Assembly: GCA_001767915.1 (NCBI GenBank)
Contig: MEMI01000047.1
Span: 53,455 to 96,209 of the forward strand
Reading direction: 5' to 3'
DNA from: Alphaproteobacteria bacterium RIFCSPHIGHO2_02_FULL_46_13
GTDB lineage: Bacteria; Pseudomonadota; Alphaproteobacteria; Micavibrionales; Micavibrionaceae
DNA length: 42,755 nucleotides
The translations under genes and the position numbers were made by a program. Each line of letters opens with the position of its first letter. Within the stretch, counting starts at the first letter, position 1. Positions 34,477-42,755 of the stretch are shown in pieces. The notes beneath the pieces are model-generated. The model saw nothing but the letters and a program-made list of their open reading frames with translations. It was not told the origin of the DNA and ran no database searches.

Positions 34477-35313
34477 ATGGTTTCGGTGAGTTCATCCACA
34501 GTAGGTGGGGTTTATGCGTCACAGGTCAATCGATCAGAGCGCGATGCAACCAAATCATTATTACAGGTGTCCAGCGGCAAGGCGATCAACAAGGCGTCTG
34601 ATAACGCTGCAGGGTTGGCGATTGCCAGTCAGTTATTATCCGATGTGTCGACCTTAAAACAGGTAAGTACAAATTTGGTTCAGGCGTCATCTGTGTTGCA
34701 AACAGCCGATGGATCGCTGGAGCAAACGGGAAATATCCTTAACCGTATGAAAGAATTATCAACACAGGCGGGTTCCGGTTCGCTGGATGTCAATTCACAA
34801 AAGGCTGTGAATGATGAGTATCAGAATCTAAAAACCGAGTTGGATAAAACCAGCAACAGTACAAGTTTCAACGGCCAACAATTGGTCAATGGCACATATA
34901 ACAATGATTTCCAGACAGGAACATCGGCAACCGATGTGTTGAACGTTAATTTAACAGGCATTGATAGTTCATCAACAGGGCTGGGTTTCACCGCAGGCGG
35001 TGCAGGAAGTGCAACAGCATTATCAACCCCGACCGAGGCCAAAGCGGCAAGTGCCGACTTGGATAACGCAATTCGCAAAGTATCATCTTATCGCGCTGAG
35101 GTCGGTGCGCTTCAATCGAATGTTTCCACGCGCTCTGAGGTTGTTGATTCAAATATCGAGAGCGATTTGTCGGCACAGTCCGCTATCATGGATGCAGATA
35201 TCGGTAAATCAATGTCGGAATTCACCAATTCAAAATTGCTGAATGAGGTTGCATTGGCATCAGCCGCGCAGGGCAATAAGATGAATGCGTCGATGTTGAA
35301 ATTGGTTAGATAA
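34477..35313 (+). CDS. Short flagellin
   Basis: 278 residues, short for flagellin. Conserved N-terminal D0/D1 (SSGKAINKASDNAAGLAIAS, TGNILNRMKELSTQAGSG) and C-terminal D0/D1 (SNIESDLSAQSAIMDADIGK, NEVALASAAQGNKMNASMLK) are present with a brief variable middle (about 130-185), as in alphaproteobacterial flagellins. It is exported through the FliI-powered apparatus and polymerises as filament. An AGGAG ribosome site lies six bases upstream. A strong terminator follows, so it is a single-gene transcript, far from fliI-fliJ. Confidence 0.93.
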   Translation: MVSVSSSTVGGVYASQVNRSERDATKSLLQVSSGKAINKASDNAAGLAIASQLLSDVSTLKQVSTNLVQASSVLQTADGSLEQTGNILNRMKELSTQAGSGSLDVNSQKAVNDEYQNLKTELDKTSNSTSFNGQQLVNGTYNNDFQTGTSATDVLNVNLTGIDSSSTGLGFTAGGAGSATALSTPTEAKAASADLDNAIRKVSSYRAEVGALQSNVSTRSEVVDSNIESDLSAQSAIMDADIGKSMSEFTNSKLLNEVALASAAQGNKMNASMLKLVR

Positions 35314-35331
35314 GATTTAAAATTCATTAAA

Positions 35332-35370
35332 AATAAGAAAACCGCACCCTGATGGGGCGGTTTTCTTATT
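35332..35370 (+). terminator. Rho-independent terminator after flagellin
   Basis: AATAAGAAAACCGC and GCGGTTTTCTTATT pair over 14 bases, with an inner CCC/GGG pair around TGAT (one bulged A). The T-rich end and the following TTCCTTTT give a classic terminator 18 bases after the stop. Confidence 0.88.
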
Positions 35371-35394
35371 TTCCTTTTATGAATGATATTTTAT

Positions 35395-35423
35395 TTGACA
35401 TATTACATTGTTTTGTGTTAATT
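35395..35423 (+). promoter_or_regulatory. Possible promoter of the lipoprotein gene
   Basis: TTGACA (35395-35400) is a perfect -35 box, followed after 17 bases by TTAATT (35418-35423) as a weak -10 box, about 45 bases before the lipoprotein start. The -10 match is only three of six. Confidence 0.4.
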
Positions 35424-35468
35424 CTCATGCATTAAATAATACAGTTTTTTTAGGGGAGTGAGAATAAG

Positions 35469-36104
35469 ATGGCATCAGGATTGAAAACAGTAGCATTTGC
35501 AATGATGGTTGCGGTTGGAGCGGCAGGTTGCTCTTCAGATGATCAGGACAATAAACCTTTACTAATACCTGAGCCAACAGAAGCCCAGCTTCAATTAATT
35601 CGTAAGGAAATTTCGTCGGCGATTCAAACCCGAGACTCATCTTTAAAAGCTGAGTTTGCAGCAATTAAAGATAAATCCATCGATCATCAGGGGCGTATTA
35701 CATACGACAAAGATGCAAATGTAATTACCATCTACCCGAAACCAGCCTACATAAAATTGGCAAGCGCACAATATGGTGATGTTGCCGGCAAAGCAAAACA
35801 AGAATTCCTTTATGCGTATCAACGAGCAAACGGTGTTTTCGGAACGCAAGATACAAAGGTTGAAATGACTGCTGACACACTCACAAAATCACTTAATTTA
35901 AATGATAGATTTATCTATGGAGGGCATTATGGAGAAACCAGTTACGATCATTCTGCGGGACATGCAGTGGTGAATGTGACATCTGGACGCGTATGTATTT
36001 TCAATGAGGCTCATAAAGAAGATTGTGTAAACAATAGCACAATTTCACCCCATACAGCTCTCGGCAAAGATATTGCCTTGGCTTATCGTGAATTGAAACT
36101 GTAG
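35469..36104 (+). CDS. Putative lipoprotein
   Basis: 211 residues. The start MASGLKTVAFAMMVAVGAAG ends in a cysteine (about residue 21), a lipoprotein-type signal with a relaxed lipobox (AAGC, no Leu at -3). The mature part is soluble and mixed (KEISSAIQTRDSSLKAEFAA, DANVITIYPKPAYIKLASAQ); a Cys pair (VCIFNEAHKEDCVNN) near the end could form a disulfide. Family not recognised. GGGGAG lies upstream. It is a single gene between two terminators. Confidence 0.78.
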   Translation: MASGLKTVAFAMMVAVGAAGCSSDDQDNKPLLIPEPTEAQLQLIRKEISSAIQTRDSSLKAEFAAIKDKSIDHQGRITYDKDANVITIYPKPAYIKLASAQYGDVAGKAKQEFLYAYQRANGVFGTQDTKVEMTADTLTKSLNLNDRFIYGGHYGETSYDHSAGHAVVNVTSGRVCIFNEAHKEDCVNNSTISPHTALGKDIALAYRELKL

Positions 36105-36171
36105 TTATTTGAAGCACGGCAGAGAAAAAGAAACTGGTTAGATAAGGTTACCAAAAAAGCTGAAACCAAAG

Positions 36172-36199
36172 CCGCTCCCATATGGGGGCGGTTTTTTTT
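36172..36199 (+). terminator. Rho-independent terminator after the lipoprotein gene
   Basis: CCGCTCCC and GGGGGCGG form an 8-bp stem (one G-T pair) around ATAT, followed by eight T bases. Confidence 0.88.
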
Positions 36200-36265
36200 A
36201 ATATGTATTAAGTGGGATTGTATGTTACAATTTACCAACGAAATTTTTACTTTCAAAGCAATGCC

Positions 36266-37351
36266 ATGGATGTTTCGCCCGTTATAAAAAGACAGTTTGA
36301 AGGGGGATGGTTAAGAGATGCCCCTTTTGATCTGTTCTTCATATTTGGAGTGTTGGCTCTTGCCTTGACCAGTGGGTTGGTTGTGGCTCATAAACCAGAC
36401 TTGTTTCCAATCGTAATTTTTCTGGATCTATGGTTTCTAGGGTATCACCACGTCATATCCACCTTTACAAAGTTAGCGGCCACCGTTGAGGATCGTAAAG
36501 AAAATAAATTTCTGATCTATTACTTGCCGTTGATTGTTTTTGCGGCTGTCCTTGCTGTTGGTCTGACAATTGGGGTTTGGCTCATTGTTACCATTTATAT
36601 TTTCTGGCAATGGTATCATTATACACGCCAATCTTACGGTATATCTGCCTATTATCGCCGCAAAGCGGTTCATCAGGTTCCAGAAAATCAATTTTTATCT
36701 CAGGCGATTATTTGGTCAATCCCTATCTGGGGGATACTTCATCGGTGTCAGCAAGGGTGGACTCATTTTCTGGGGCTGGAAATATGGCTTCCTCCCGTAC
36801 CATATGAGGCCGTGTATCTAGCGTCTTTTGTTTCGTGTGCGCTTTTTATGTGTTGGGCGGTCAGTAGAATCGCCGCGTGGGTGAGTGGCACATTGCCTGT
36901 GGCGCAAACACTTTTTCAACTTTCACATTTCGTCGCTTTTTATGTGGGGTATATCTATATATCAGATATCAGCATCGGTTGGCTTACCATCAATATTTGG
37001 CACAATGCCCAGTATATATTGTTTGTTTGGTTGTATAATTCTAACAAATATCGCAAGGAGCCACTCCCAAGTTTTAATTTGATCTCATGGGCTTCTCAAA
37101 AAGGATATACCAAACTTATTGCTTATTTTGGAACGTGTTTATTGGTAACCACTGTTTTTTATGGGGCTATTCAACTGACTTACGATACAATTTTTGTAAA
37201 TCAACCTGCGACTATTGCGATGCTTTATGTCCTGACTTTTCAGGCTGTTAATTTTCATCACTATATAGTCGATTCCATGATCTGGAAATCACGCATTAAG
37301 AAGAATCAGCAAGTCATGAATATTGAACCCTCTCAAACCGCAAATGGATAA
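36266..37351 (+). CDS. Histidine-rich multi-helix membrane protein, possibly a metalloenzyme
   Basis: 361 residues from the ATG at 36266; a GTG at 36212 would add 18 residues. About eight membrane helices. Histidine motifs are spaced as in membrane di-iron enzymes: GYHHV (about 60-62), WQWYHYTRQSYG (114-125), IWHNAQYI (245-251) and NFHHYIVDSMIWK (329-341). That pattern suggests an oxidoreductase or carotenoid/lipid-modifying membrane enzyme (hydroxylase, desaturase or Brp/Blh-type), but I do not recognise the family and no catalysis is proven. It overlaps the acyltransferase start by eight bases, so the two are probably coupled. Confidence 0.78.
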   Translation: MDVSPVIKRQFEGGWLRDAPFDLFFIFGVLALALTSGLVVAHKPDLFPIVIFLDLWFLGYHHVISTFTKLAATVEDRKENKFLIYYLPLIVFAAVLAVGLTIGVWLIVTIYIFWQWYHYTRQSYGISAYYRRKAVHQVPENQFLSQAIIWSIPIWGILHRCQQGWTHFLGLEIWLPPVPYEAVYLASFVSCALFMCWAVSRIAAWVSGTLPVAQTLFQLSHFVAFYVGYIYISDISIGWLTINIWHNAQYILFVWLYNSNKYRKEPLPSFNLISWASQKGYTKLIAYFGTCLLVTTVFYGAIQLTYDTIFVNQPATIAMLYVLTFQAVNFHHYIVDSMIWKSRIKKNQQVMNIEPSQTANG

Positions 37352-38474
37352 GTCTTTGCCCAGAATACCCGCCCTCGATTTTCTGAGGGCGTTGGCGGTC
37401 ATGCTGGTTGTCTTTCGACATGCCTTACATATGTTTAGCGTCTATTCTCCCGATACAGCTACATATAAATGGATAACCGAGCATCTGTCATTTTTCTTGA
37501 ATGGCTGGGTGGGGGTGGATTTATTTTTCACGATATCCGGCTTTCTGATTTCGCGACCATTTATTTATAATGACCAACAAAGTATTAAATCATATTTTAT
37601 AAGGCGGGGGCTTAGAATTATTCCCGCTTATTATTTTGTTATGATTTTATGCTTGGTGGGATTTTTTCCGGCATATACCAGTGCGATACCTGAGGGAGAG
37701 TATTTCAAGACCATATTGTATCATATGCTTTTTCTGCAAGATTATTTGCCTTCGAATATAAATATTGTTTTTTGGTCTCTCGGGAGTGAGGAAAAGTTTT
37801 ATATATTAGCCCCAATTCTGGTGAGCGGCATAATTTTTCTGAGCCGTAAGAATAATAAAACATACTATCTAATAATTCTTTTATTGCTTGTTATGAGTCT
37901 GATCTCTCGTATTACATCATATTATTTTGCGGGTATGCCGTCAGACTATGCGGCTTTCTTTATATCTACAAGATCTCCGTTTCATTGCTGCTTAGACCCA
38001 TTTTTATTCGGTGTCGGAATTGCTTTTTTTGAAAAGTATAATCATCAAAAAAAGCTCGATCTTAAAAAGTCAGCGGAAATAGTCTTTATTATTTCGCTTG
38101 TTTTGTTGATGGCACTTATGGCGCAAGGATACATGCTTGAGAATATTAATTTCTATAGTGCGTCATTGCAGCCATTTTTAATTTCATTGGCTATGGCCGG
38201 TCTTGTGTGGTCTGGGGTCATGGGGGGGATTCCTAAGAAACTTTCGGTTTCACCGATCAGATACTTATCAAGAATCTCTTATAGTCTCTATCTCATTCAC
38301 TTGCCTTTATGGCCACTTACTTTTCTAATCACATTGAAAATATTTGGTATTCAGTGTGATTACTCATCTATTCTATTCTTTACGTCTCTCTACTTAATGT
38401 TAAGTTTAGGCCTGTCATCCTTACTTTACTATTTTGTAGAGGCGCCGTTCTTAAAACTCAGAGAAAAGTTCTAA
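37344..38474 (+). CDS. OafA-type membrane acyltransferase (acyltransferase 3 family)
   Basis: 376 residues from the ATG at 37344; the start overlaps the preceding gene by eight bases. About ten membrane helices. The N-terminal signature RIPALDFLRALAVMLVVFRH contains the catalytic-type Arg and His, followed by GVDLFFTISGFLISRPFI and the conserved SFFLNGWVGVD. RYLSRISYSLYLIHLPLW occurs near the C-terminus. Members O-acylate surface polysaccharides or lipids at the inner membrane. Its partner in this pair is the His-rich membrane protein, so a shared lipid or glycan modification is plausible. AT-rich compared with the flanking genes. Confidence 0.9.
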   Translation: MDKSLPRIPALDFLRALAVMLVVFRHALHMFSVYSPDTATYKWITEHLSFFLNGWVGVDLFFTISGFLISRPFIYNDQQSIKSYFIRRGLRIIPAYYFVMILCLVGFFPAYTSAIPEGEYFKTILYHMLFLQDYLPSNINIVFWSLGSEEKFYILAPILVSGIIFLSRKNNKTYYLIILLLLVMSLISRITSYYFAGMPSDYAAFFISTRSPFHCCLDPFLFGVGIAFFEKYNHQKKLDLKKSAEIVFIISLVLLMALMAQGYMLENINFYSASLQPFLISLAMAGLVWSGVMGGIPKKLSVSPIRYLSRISYSLYLIHLPLWPLTFLITLKIFGIQCDYSSILFFTSLYLMLSLGLSSLLYYFVEAPFLKLREKF

Positions 38475-38484
38475 TCTGAATCTT

Positions 38485-38561
38485 TACTCTGAGGCCACTT
38501 TTTTCGTTGGTTTTTTAGGGGCGGCTTTTTTAGTGGTCGCTTTCTTTGCTGCTGGTTTTTT
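38485..38561 (-). pseudogene. Degenerate copy of the topA C-terminal tail
   Basis: On the minus strand this stretch encodes a Lys/Ala/Pro tail ending TKKVASE and a stop, the same ending as topA (TKKVASE, 39739). Bases 38561-38520 read KKPAAKKATTKKAA in one frame; then a missing base in a C run (38519-38521) shifts to PKKPTKKVASE-stop. Restoring one base gives a continuous tail like topA's. The last codons differ from topA only at third positions (GCC/GCT, TCA/TCG, GAG/GAA). It overlaps the MFS gene end and reads in the MFS frame at its 3' part. Confidence 0.7.
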
Positions 38562-39735
38562 GTTCGATGCGCATTAATAATAAGGAAATGGCACCCAGAA
38601 CGGCAAATCCTCCTGCAATTGGGATGAGTGTATTATTATACATTTGGCCGGTTACTGTGCCGAGGGTGATGGAGAGGATGGAGGATACGCTGCCGATGAT
38701 TGCGGAGGCCATTCCGGCGACGTCGCCCATTGGTTCCATGGCGATAGCATTTAGATTCCCGAACATCAGGCCGAACATAAAAAATAGCGGGATGGCATAA
38801 GCAATAAACATCGGCAAGGTAACACTATCAACGACGAAATGAAGGACTACAAAAAGAGCGGAGATAAGAATGACTATCCCCATCGACCATTGGCAAATTG
38901 TGCGCATTCCAAATTTGCTGACGATTTTTGCATTGACCAGTGAAGCTCCGCCAAAAACAAGAGCAAGGCCACCGAAATAAAGTGCAAAATCTTCGCCGAC
39001 ATTGAATTGCACCTGAAAGATTTGTTGCGATGCGCCGAGGTAGCCAATAAAGCTCCCGAACAACAACCCCATGCATATCATGTAAAGGCATGTGGTGCGG
39101 TTGCTGATAACTGTTTTGAATTCACGAATGAAGGATTTTAATTCAACCTTACTGCGTTTATCCGCGGGTAAAGTTTCTTCCAGCCGTATGGAGATCCAGA
39201 TTCCGATGGTAATGGAATAAATAATATAGAGGCCGAAAATCGCCCGCCATCCCGCCAGATGCATCACAAATTGTCCAAGTGTCGGGGCGATGGCGGGGAC
39301 AATAATAAAAATCATCATCACAATCGACATAACACGCGCCATGTTTTGCCCGCTATATTTGTCACGGACAACAGAGACTGACGTGACATACGGCGCAGAA
39401 ACACCCAACCCTTGAATAAAACGTCCGACAAGTAACCAATGAAAATCGCTCGCAAAATAGCAAAAGACACTACCCACAAGATAGAGGGCGATGCCCGCAT
39501 ATAATATCGGTTTGCGCCCGAGGGCGTCGGACGAAGGCCCCGCAATCATTTGCCCGATGGCCATGCCACCAAAGATAGAACCGATAATAAGTTGGACATC
39601 ATTTTCATGAGCCACTTTCATCTCGTTCCCAATTTGGCCAAGTGCGGGGAGGAGCGCATCAATCGAGATGGCAACAATCGACATCATCAACGCCATCAGG
39701 ACGGTGAATTCTTTACTGGGTATAGAGTGAGACAT
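38530..39735 (-). CDS. Bcr/CflA-type multidrug efflux transporter (MFS)
   Basis: 401 residues, 12 predicted membrane helices. Family features: GPSSDALGRKPILYAGIALY (motif A region after helix 2), VGRFIQGLGVSAPYVTSVSV, and the helix-10 region with LFGNLNAIAMEPMGDVAGMA. It exports drugs or metabolites with proton antiport. It starts three bases after the topA stop. Its frame ends EQKTSSKESDH, just where a topA-like tail begins in another frame; a one-base change in the A6 run at 38556-38561 would instead read into that tail, so the end may be a recent truncation or an assembly error. Confidence 0.9.
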   Translation of the reverse strand: MSHSIPSKEFTVLMALMMSIVAISIDALLPALGQIGNEMKVAHENDVQLIIGSIFGGMAIGQMIAGPSSDALGRKPILYAGIALYLVGSVFCYFASDFHWLLVGRFIQGLGVSAPYVTSVSVVRDKYSGQNMARVMSIVMMIFIIVPAIAPTLGQFVMHLAGWRAIFGLYIIYSITIGIWISIRLEETLPADKRSKVELKSFIREFKTVISNRTTCLYMICMGLLFGSFIGYLGASQQIFQVQFNVGEDFALYFGGLALVFGGASLVNAKIVSKFGMRTICQWSMGIVILISALFVVLHFVVDSVTLPMFIAYAIPLFFMFGLMFGNLNAIAMEPMGDVAGMASAIIGSVSSILSITLGTVTGQMYNNTLIPIAGGFAVLGAISLLLMRIEQKTSSKESDH

Positions 39736-39738
39736 CTT

Positions 39739-42282
39739 TTATTCCGAAGCCACTTTTTTGGTTGTCGTTTTCTTGACGGCTGGTTTCTTTACCGTCGTGG
39801 TTTTTTTAGCCGCTGGCTTTTTCGCGGCAGCTTTTTTGACCGTGGTTTTCTTTTCAGCAGGCTCTTTTTTGGCTGCGGTTTTTTTAGCGGGCGCGACTTT
39901 GGCTTTGCGGGTGAATGCTTTTTTCTCACCCATTAAGGCGCACAGTTCGACGGCGCGGTTCATGCCGATTGTTAAGACGTCTTCGTCTTTTGGAATCGAT
40001 TTGAATTTGCTTTGATATTTGACGTAGGGGCCGAAACGTCCGATGCCGGCCTCGATCTTATCCCCTGTTTCAGGGTGCAGGCCGATGAGGCGCGGAAGTT
40101 CCAGAAGTTTCAAAGCGGATTCCAAGGTCACGGTATCCACCGGAACATTTTTCGGGACGCCTTGGCGTTTTGGTTTGTCTTTTTTATCTTCTGTTCCCTC
40201 AGGCACGTCAATTTGAACGTATGGGCCGTAAGGGCCTTTGCGGAGGGTGACGGTGCGGCCTGTGCCCGGGTCAGTACCGAGAACTTTCGGGGCGTTATCA
40301 AGTGATGCGCCGCCGTTGGCTTCGTCCAATGCTTCGCCGCTTTGAACGACGAGCGGGCGGGTGTGGCGGCAATCAGGATAGTTTGAACATCCGATAAACG
40401 CACCGAATTTACCGACCTTCAGAGACAAGCGACCATCCGCACAGGAAGGGCATTTGCGTGGGTCAGGGTTTTCAGGTGTGGTTGGGAAAAAGTGGGGGCC
40501 GAGTTCTTCGTCCAGCGCGTCCAGAACCAATGTAATGGTCAGGTCTTTGGTGCCGTCAATTGCGGTTTTGAAACCTGTCCAGAAATCACGCAGAGCCGCT
40601 TTCCATTCCACTTGGCCTGATGAAATGGCGTCCAGTTCATCTTCCAGATTTGCGGTGAAAGCATAGTCCACATATTTCTCGAAAAACTTTTTGAGGAAGG
40701 TGGTGACCAAACGACCACGGTCTTCGGGAATGAAGCGGCGTTTATCAATGGTCACATAACTTCTGTCTTGCAACACTTGCATGATGGAGGCGTAGGTGGA
40801 CGGGCGACCAATTCCCATTTCTTCCAGTTTCTTCACGAGCGATGCTTCGGAATAGCGTGGAGGAGGTTGGGTGAAATGTTGTTCGGGTGTCACATCATTG
40901 GTGCGTAAATCCATACCTTCGTTGAGGTGAGGAAGGCGGCGGTTTTCGTCGTTGTCTTCGCCTGTTGTCGTATCGGGTTCATCGGTATCTTCTTTATAAA
41001 GAACAAGGAAGCCGTCAAAGGCAACGGTTGATCCGTTGGCGCGGAGGACGACATCATCTGTTCCGTCAGAAATATCGGCGGAGACTTGATCCATGATCGC
41101 GTTTTCCATCTGGCAAGCGATAGTACGTTTCCAGATCAGATCGTAAAGGGCGAATTGTTTATCATCCAGATATTTGCGGACATCTTGCGGGCGGCGTGAC
41201 AGGTCGGTCGGGCGGATCGCTTCGTGGGCTTCCTGTGCATTTTTTGCTTTGCTCTTATACATGCGCGGACTATCAGGCAGATATTTCTTGCCGAAATCTT
41301 TTTCGATTTGTGCGCGGGATTGGAAGATGGCGTCGTCGGACAATGTGATCCCGTCGGTACGCATATAGGTGATCAGACCGACCGTTTCGCCGCCAATGTC
41401 CACACCTTCGTAGAGTTGTTGGGCGAGGCGCATGGTTTGGCTCGCGGAAATATGAAGTTTCCGTGATGCTTCCATTTGGAGGCTGGAGGTAATGAATGGC
41501 GGGTACGGATTGCGGCGAACTTGTTTCTTTTCGATTTTTTGAATCGATAAAGATTTATTGAGGATGCGTTTGACGGCGGCCTCGGCAACCTCTTGTGAAG
41601 GGATATCCAGCTTTTCGAGTTTGTTGCCCGCAAGATGGGTCAAACGCGCCATGAAGGTTGCGCCTTCAGGGGTTTGCAATTTGGCATGGATTGACCAGAA
41701 TTCATCGGTTTTAAACGCTTCGATCTCTGTTTCGCGGTCGCAGATAATGCGGAGAGCAACAGATTGCACACGCCCCGCAGATTTAGAACCCGGGAGTTTA
41801 CGCCACAAAACTGGGGACAAGGTAAAGCCCACTAAAAAATCAAGCGCGCGGCGTGCAAGATAGGCATCCACCAACGGCATATCCACCTGACGCGGTTTAT
41901 CGAATGCGGCTTTGATTGCGGATTTCGTGATCTCGTTAAAGGTCACGCGGTGAACGGTTTTATTTTTCAGTAAATTTTTTTCATTCAAAACTTCTTGGAT
42001 GTGCCAAGAAATCGCCTCTCCCTCTCTATCAGGGTCGGTGCAGAGATAAACAGTATCGGCTGCCTTTACTGCGGAGGTGATATCTTTCATGGTTTTGCCC
42101 GCACGTTCGGACAATTCCCATGTCATTGCAAAATCGTCGTCTGGCTTAACCGCGCCGTCTTTGGCGAGGAGGTCACGGACGTGTCCGAAGGATGCCAATA
42201 CGGTATAATCATTCCCCAGATATTTATTGATGGTCTTTGCCTTTGCAGGGGACTCAACGATGACGACGTTTGATGCGCTCAT
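39739..42282 (-). CDS. topA: DNA topoisomerase I TopA
   Basis: 847 residues. Toprim domain at the N-terminus (IVESPAKAKTINKYLG; CTDPDREGEAISWHIQE with the acidic Mg site). Active-site tyrosine is in VGLITYMRTDG. One C-terminal zinc-finger motif CPSC...CSNYPDC and TopA repeat units (GPYGPYVQI, FGPYVKY) follow, then a Lys/Ala/Pro-rich tail (about 785-847) ending KKVASE, which resembles histone H1-like DNA-binding tails. It relaxes negative supercoils. dprA, often upstream, is not seen; bioB is upstream on the same strand. Confidence 0.96.
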   Translation of the reverse strand: MSASNVVIVESPAKAKTINKYLGNDYTVLASFGHVRDLLAKDGAVKPDDDFAMTWELSERAGKTMKDITSAVKAADTVYLCTDPDREGEAISWHIQEVLNEKNLLKNKTVHRVTFNEITKSAIKAAFDKPRQVDMPLVDAYLARRALDFLVGFTLSPVLWRKLPGSKSAGRVQSVALRIICDRETEIEAFKTDEFWSIHAKLQTPEGATFMARLTHLAGNKLEKLDIPSQEVAEAAVKRILNKSLSIQKIEKKQVRRNPYPPFITSSLQMEASRKLHISASQTMRLAQQLYEGVDIGGETVGLITYMRTDGITLSDDAIFQSRAQIEKDFGKKYLPDSPRMYKSKAKNAQEAHEAIRPTDLSRRPQDVRKYLDDKQFALYDLIWKRTIACQMENAIMDQVSADISDGTDDVVLRANGSTVAFDGFLVLYKEDTDEPDTTTGEDNDENRRLPHLNEGMDLRTNDVTPEQHFTQPPPRYSEASLVKKLEEMGIGRPSTYASIMQVLQDRSYVTIDKRRFIPEDRGRLVTTFLKKFFEKYVDYAFTANLEDELDAISSGQVEWKAALRDFWTGFKTAIDGTKDLTITLVLDALDEELGPHFFPTTPENPDPRKCPSCADGRLSLKVGKFGAFIGCSNYPDCRHTRPLVVQSGEALDEANGGASLDNAPKVLGTDPGTGRTVTLRKGPYGPYVQIDVPEGTEDKKDKPKRQGVPKNVPVDTVTLESALKLLELPRLIGLHPETGDKIEAGIGRFGPYVKYQSKFKSIPKDEDVLTIGMNRAVELCALMGEKKAFTRKAKVAPAKKTAAKKEPAEKKTTVKKAAAKKPAAKKTTTVKKPAVKKTTTKKVASE

Positions 42283-42328
42283 TTATTCTTTTTCCTATCC
42301 ATATACTAAGCAAACTTAATTGCCCGGG

Positions 42329-42346
42329 AGGCGTTGGATGACGCCT
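42329..42346. other. Hairpin between bioB and topA
   Basis: AGGCGT and ACGCCT form a 6-bp stem around TGGATG, just after the bioB stop on the minus strand. No T run follows on that strand, so it is at best a weak terminator or an mRNA end structure. Confidence 0.3.
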
Positions 42347-42366
42347 TCATTGTTATATAAAAATTT

Positions 42367-42755
42367 TTAGGCTGCACAACATTTGCGCGGTGGCATTGCG
42401 TGGAGGCCTAGGTCATTTAGCAGATTATTATCGGCATTAAATTGTGGGTTAGGTGTTGTTAAAAGTTTTTCGCCGGTAAAGATGGCGTTTGCGCCAGCGA
42501 GGAAGGCCAAGGCTTGGGCTTCTTTGCTAATTGTCAAACGACCCGCGGATAATCTGACCATGGATTGAGGCATTAAAATGCGCGCGGTGGCAATGGCGCG
42601 GATCCATTCGAAAATATCTAACGGTTCTTGGTTGGCCATTGGTGTTCCCTCAACGGGCACTAACATATTGATAGGCACGGATTCAGGTTGCGGGTTTAAA
42701 TTCGCAAGACGTTGAAGGAGGGCGATGCGATCTTCCTTGGTCTCACCCATGCCCA
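42367..42755 (-). CDS. bioB: Biotin synthase BioB, C-terminal part (runs off right edge)
   Basis: About 129 residues of the C-terminal half are visible. It matches BioB's [53 protein letters not shown] and [12 protein letters not shown], including the Arg of SAGR that contacts the auxiliary [2Fe-2S] cluster. The radical SAM CxxxCxxC site lies outside the window. BioB inserts sulfur into dethiobiotin. An ATG at 42750 within the frame is internal, not the start. It leads into topA after about 84 bases. Confidence 0.93.
   Translation of the reverse strand, partial: GMGETKEDRIALLQRLANLNPQPESVPINMLVPVEGTPMANQEPLDIFEWIRAIATARILMPQSMVRLSAGRLTISKEAQALAFLAGANAIFTGEKLLTTPNPQFNADNNLLNDLGLHAMPPRKCCAA

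Noticed and set aside
1-42755. CRISPR arrays, tRNA/rRNA genes, transposase or phage integrase
   Set aside because: No regularly spaced repeats, cloverleaf-like segments, or transposase/integrase reading frames were found by inspection.

Overview
The window looks like chromosomal DNA of a moderate-GC, flagellated Gram-negative bacterium, most likely an alphaproteobacterium. The best support is the minus-strand run rlmH - envC-like - ctpA - divergent polysaccharide deacetylase - rppH, a typical alphaproteobacterial order, together with ruvB-ybgC-tolQRAB, an alphaproteobacterial-style fliI-fliJ pair, a short flagellin and queH. The mixture of housekeeping genes with many lineage-specific membrane and secreted proteins would fit a Micavibrio-like or related deep lineage, but that placement is inference. 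I saw no tRNA, rRNA, CRISPR array, transposase or integrase.

Layout. 1-623: start of a PAS-like protein, cut by the left edge. 808-5781: ruvB, ybgC and tolQ-tolR-tolA-tolB; pal and cpoB are absent after tolB, where a small membrane protein sits instead. 6208-11045 (minus): envelope operon rlmH, envC-like, ctpA, polysaccharide deacetylase-like, rppH. 11131-12171 (minus): an all-helical protein with two aspartate-rich motifs. 12297-14096: fliI-fliJ. 14114-18695 (minus): nfeD, slipin and two paralogous exported proteins with phage-fibre-like bodies. 18806-20788: an unknown small protein and the NAD(P)HX repair enzyme nnr. 21035-23304 (minus): two unknown genes, a possible 31-residue ORF and a CDF metal transporter. 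23468-26140: glmM and purA. 26263-28859: a membrane-tethered pseudokinase overlapping a small membrane protein. 28936-32024: esterase, ABC-F protein and tag glycosylase. 32034-34258 (minus): queH and two paralogous alpha/beta-hydrolase-like proteins. 34477-38474: flagellin, lipoprotein, a histidine-rich membrane protein and an OafA-type acyltransferase. 38485-42755 (minus): bioB (3' part), topA, a Bcr/CflA-type MFS transporter and a degenerate copy of the topA tail.

How the genes relate. The Tol proteins, the EnvC/CtpA/deacetylase group and GlmM all serve the envelope and peptidoglycan. NfeD and slipin are membrane-quality partners and appear translationally coupled to one of the exported fibre-like proteins.

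The strongest unusual observations are: (1) a 105-bp palindromic repeat inserted exactly in frame inside the signal peptide of the EnvC-like protein; (2) an echo of the topA lysine-rich C-terminal tail behind the adjacent MFS gene, disrupted by homopolymer indels; (3) a putative isoprenoid-synthase-fold protein; (4) exported fibre-like proteins in a slipin operon; (5) a pseudokinase/membrane-protein pair; (6) a hydrolase pair in which one member has lost its nucleophile.
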